Shown piece by piece: positions 61,240-64,000 of a stretch of 64,000 nucleotides of DNA (within the stretch, counting starts at the first letter, position 1; each line of letters begins with the position of its first letter). Source of the DNA: Arctopsyche grandis (Eukaryota; Arthropoda; Insecta; Trichoptera; Hydropsychidae); assembly GCF_051622035.1 (NCBI RefSeq), contig NC_135364.1, positions 22,908,501 through 22,972,500 on the forward strand, in the 5' to 3' direction. The notes under the pieces are model-generated. The model made no database searches. It saw nothing but the letters and a program-made list of their open reading frames with translations, and had not been told where the DNA came from. The position numbers and the translations under genes are program-made.

Positions 61240-61790
61240 TTATAAGTATCTATGAACTATTTTTTGGCATTTGTCATAGTCTATGTTTTTCAAGTAGATT
61301 ATAAAATAATAAAAGAAAAGGTTGTTTATTTCGTGATGCTAATTTTATATTTTTATTCGTATCACTTCCAAGTAAATTCAGTTTTGTTCAATAGTAAAAT
61401 TTTTGTGTTGTTTTTTAAAATTATTCTAATTCTATCTCTGTTCAAAATTTAAGTTATAAAAAGCGATAAAAGTGATGCAATTTATATAATAGTGTGGTCG
61501 ATAATACGAAATGAATTTAGTTTTGTTCAAAAGTAAAATTTTTGTGTTGTCTTTTAAAACTATTCCAATTCCTTCTATGTTCGAAATTTAAGTCAAAAAG
61601 GCAATAAAAGTGATATCATTGATACAATAGTGTGGTCGGTAATACGATATGAATTTAGTTTTGTTCAAAAGTAAAAATTTTCTTTGGTCTTTTGTAACTA
61701 TTTCAATTCCATCTCTGTTCGAAATTTAAGTAAAAAAAGCGATAAAAGTGATATCATTGATACACTAGTATGGTCGGTAAAATGAAATGT
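61240..61790. repeat. Tandem array, ~140-bp unit, about 3-4 copies
   Basis: TTTAGTTTTGTTCAAAAGTAA (first copy TTCAGTTTTGTTCAATAG) recurs at about 61378, 61515 and 61655. Each is followed by TTCGAAATTTAAGT, GCGATAAAAGTGAT and a GTGTGGTCG(A/G)TAATACGA block. The copies have diverged by several percent. Confidence 0.8.
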
Positions 61791-62183
61791 AATTGTTGAA
61801 TTAACAATTTATATATTTTGATAATCTGCATAGAAAAGTTCGTATTTAAAATGTAGTGTACATATGTATGTAAAAGAAACTATCGATTTGTATTGAAAAA
61901 ATTGTGAACTTTGCCCAGTTTGAATACGGCTTTTAAATTCGGCTATAAATAGAAATTTAATAGGTTTCATAACCGGTCAGAAAATTCGGCTTCCGTTCGT
62001 GCGAATTTCATGTTTTTTTTTTTTTTTAAATTGACAGCTTGACGCATTGACACCGGTCGGAAATGTGATTTACGGATACGATTGACAGATTTGATAAACT
62101 TACAGGTATATATTTAGATAAATGTGCAGTGTGTGAATTAGCGATCTGATCGGAGATCGATGTGATCGGAGTCCTTCGTCGAA

Positions 62184-62355
62184 ATGGTGGTCATGGGGAG
62201 CAGGAGGACGGGGGCGCCGATACTGCCTGGGGCTCTGCCCTTGTTGGGGGCGTTGGGGGCGATGCTGATGGGGGCTCTGTTGACCGCGGGCGCACGCCCT
62301 GCCACTACCACCACGGAATATCCTGAAGGATTCGCCGAAAACGGCACCAATAACG
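62184..62355 (+). CDS. First coding exon of an unidentified secreted or membrane protein (partial gene)
   Basis: The ATG at 62184 opens 57 codons ending at a donor (ACG followed by GTCAGT, intron from 62356), with one base left for the next codon. The peptide has a basic start (MVVMGSRRTGAP) and then a hydrophobic stretch of about 24 residues (LPGALPLLGALGAMLMGALL), a typical signal peptide with likely cleavage near TAGA/RP. The mature start is Thr-rich, followed by EYPEGFAENGTNNG with an N-glycosylation sequon (NGT). A second in-frame Met lies four codons in; I chose the first because the intervening codons are GC-rich and open. The exon is much more GC-rich than its surroundings. No downstream exon is recognisable before 64000, so the product cannot be named. 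A shadow frame on the opposite strand was left out. Confidence 0.6.
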
Positions 62356-64000
62356 GTCAGTATTTGATTTTATAACATTAGATTGGATACCTTGTGCTGT
62401 CGGTTATCATAATTGAAATGTGATGAAGCGTTTGGAATCTTTACTTTTTGTATATATACATATGTAGATGTATGAAATAAGAACAAGATCAAAGATTCTG
62501 TGGACAAAATCAAAATGGCCGCTGTTTACAAAATTGAATTTTCATGTAAATTGAAAAACCACGAGGCATTTTGGAATGTTTATGCTTAAAATGTAATGAC
62601 AGGTTTATAAAAAAAATCAACATATTTATATTTCATTTACTGGAAATGTTTGCATTCCCTATATTGTTATATTAACAAAACCCGTGTTCCTCGGAATATT
62701 CTGTTATTATTTATTTATTTAGTTATTTATTCTTGGAAAATTTACAGTTTGATTAAATATAGGTACAAATAATTTACAATAAAATATATTTATTCAAAAG
62801 ATAAACCATTATAGAAGACTTAATACTTTAGGCTATATTATTATTGAAAAAAAATCGTTATCTGCTTAAAACCTACTTTTTTCGGAAAATTTACAGTTTT
62901 AATATCAAACATTAACAAAATATAATTATTTAAAAGATAAACCATTTATTAAAATTTTTACATATTTAAAAATAAAATAAAAGAAAAACTATTTATAATG
63001 TGGATAACAGCAGTAATAATGATAAGAATTAAAAATATAATCAAATATATAAGATTAATAATAAATAATAATTCGATATTACATGTTTGTCTGTATATAT
63101 CGATTTATGTTTAAATGATTTAATATGAATTAAAAAAATAATTATATTTAAATAACATTTTTCAAGTATCAAATAATAGAGAAGAACTTGATAAATATCC
63201 GCTCTGGATTAGATTTTCATGATTTATCAAACATACAATTATAAAGCAGTATTATGTTATATTATATGTATAATGGCATTAATTTATTTACAATGATTAA
63301 AATATTTAAATTATTCACAGAATATTCAAAGAAATATATTTTTGGTTTTTTTAAGTAGTCAAAAACAATTAAAAAAAATAATCGTAATTCATGCAAAATA
63401 GGCTCATAAAAAAATCAGTTTAAGAAACTTTTAGTTTAAGAACACTATCTTATGACTATTTGCTACAAATAGTCATAAGATAGATGAGATAGTAGATAAT
63501 ATAAAATCACTTGATTTAGGTAAAGATTTAAAGTTCCATTTTAATCTGAAAACACAACAATATTAACCCATCGATTAATCCAGTAAATATCTAATTAATT
63601 ACTAAATTAATATCCAAGTGGTGGTCAACGTATTGGTGGGCGTACCAAAATGTAACAATTTCTAGTGACATTGATGCATGTGCGCAATGACGCTGGAATG
63701 GAAACAGAACGTTTTACAATTACCGAGAGGAATTGCATCAGAAGTATATGGCATGGAATGCAAGAGGGCAAATGACATTACATACCCCAGATTGTTTCAG
63801 ACTGCATACAAAATGCATACCCTCCCTACGTACGTACCTATTCATCAAACGCAGTAACGCGTCCCCTAATTTTTGACAAAATCCCTCAATTCAACGTAGA
63901 CATTTTATTTTAAATTAATTATCCCGCTTCCTGGTCGCATGTTGCAGATGTAATATGCAGAATCAGAGCGCATGATATAAAACACAGTGTTCTTTTCCCG
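62356..64000. other. Presumed first intron of the signal-peptide gene
   Basis: It begins at the donor after 62355 and is very AT-rich to about 63600, then less so. No downstream exon with a convincing acceptor and frame was seen. Confidence 0.45.
63445..63483. repeat. Perfect 18-bp hairpin with 3-base loop
   Basis: CTATCTTATGACTATTTG, loop CTA, then the exact complement. The loop is too tight for a typical microRNA precursor. Confidence 0.85.

Noticed and set aside
1-64000. CRISPR arrays, bacterial operons, riboswitches, rRNA genes
   Set aside because: None present; tandem repeats here are satellite-like without spacers, and gene structure is eukaryotic.

Overview
This window looks like AT-rich nuclear DNA from an insect. 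The reasons are GT-AG introns in conserved animal genes, abundant short non-autonomous DNA transposons, tRNA-derived SINEs, and 5'-truncated LINE and jockey-type fragments. I cannot place the order from the sequence alone. Nothing bacterial, plasmid-like or CRISPR-like is present.

Two complete genes can be read, arranged tail to tail. The first, on the + strand at 34466-35469, is the four-exon Tudor-domain splicing factor SMNDC1/SPF30. The second, on the - strand at 46082-38163, is an SLC12A8-like cation-chloride-cotransporter-family protein. It has eleven coding exons, all with matching phase, giving a predicted 678 residues. Two other genes are only partly inside the window. One is a terminal coding exon on the + strand (26489-26778), acidic and GC-rich, whose earlier exons must lie far upstream. 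The other is a first coding exon on the + strand (62184-62355), which encodes a signal peptide and splices out of the window to the right. A CpG-rich block at 60.0-60.7 kb may be its promoter.

The rest is intron and intergenic DNA heavily colonised by transposons. About a dozen elements can be delimited by their target-site duplications. Ten have 8-bp duplications (hAT-like MITEs and foldbacks), and one further pair of hAT-like termini has a weak duplication. There is one TA-flanked mariner-like MITE and one TTAA-flanked piggyBac-like MITE. Three solo LTRs of one Gypsy-like family carry 4-bp duplications. Eight SINE copies share a 3' stem-loop family, and LINE C-terminal fragments, a hAT transposase relic and a mariner transposase relic are also present.

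Three tandem arrays stand out: a 173-bp satellite at 51.77-53.69 kb, a ~260-bp array at 18.57-19.35 kb and a ~140-bp array at 61.24-61.79 kb.

I found no clear new biological system. The most informative structures are a three-level transposon nest in SLC12A8 intron 8, the satellite interrupted by a precisely delimited MITE, and the solo-LTR family with similar target sites.
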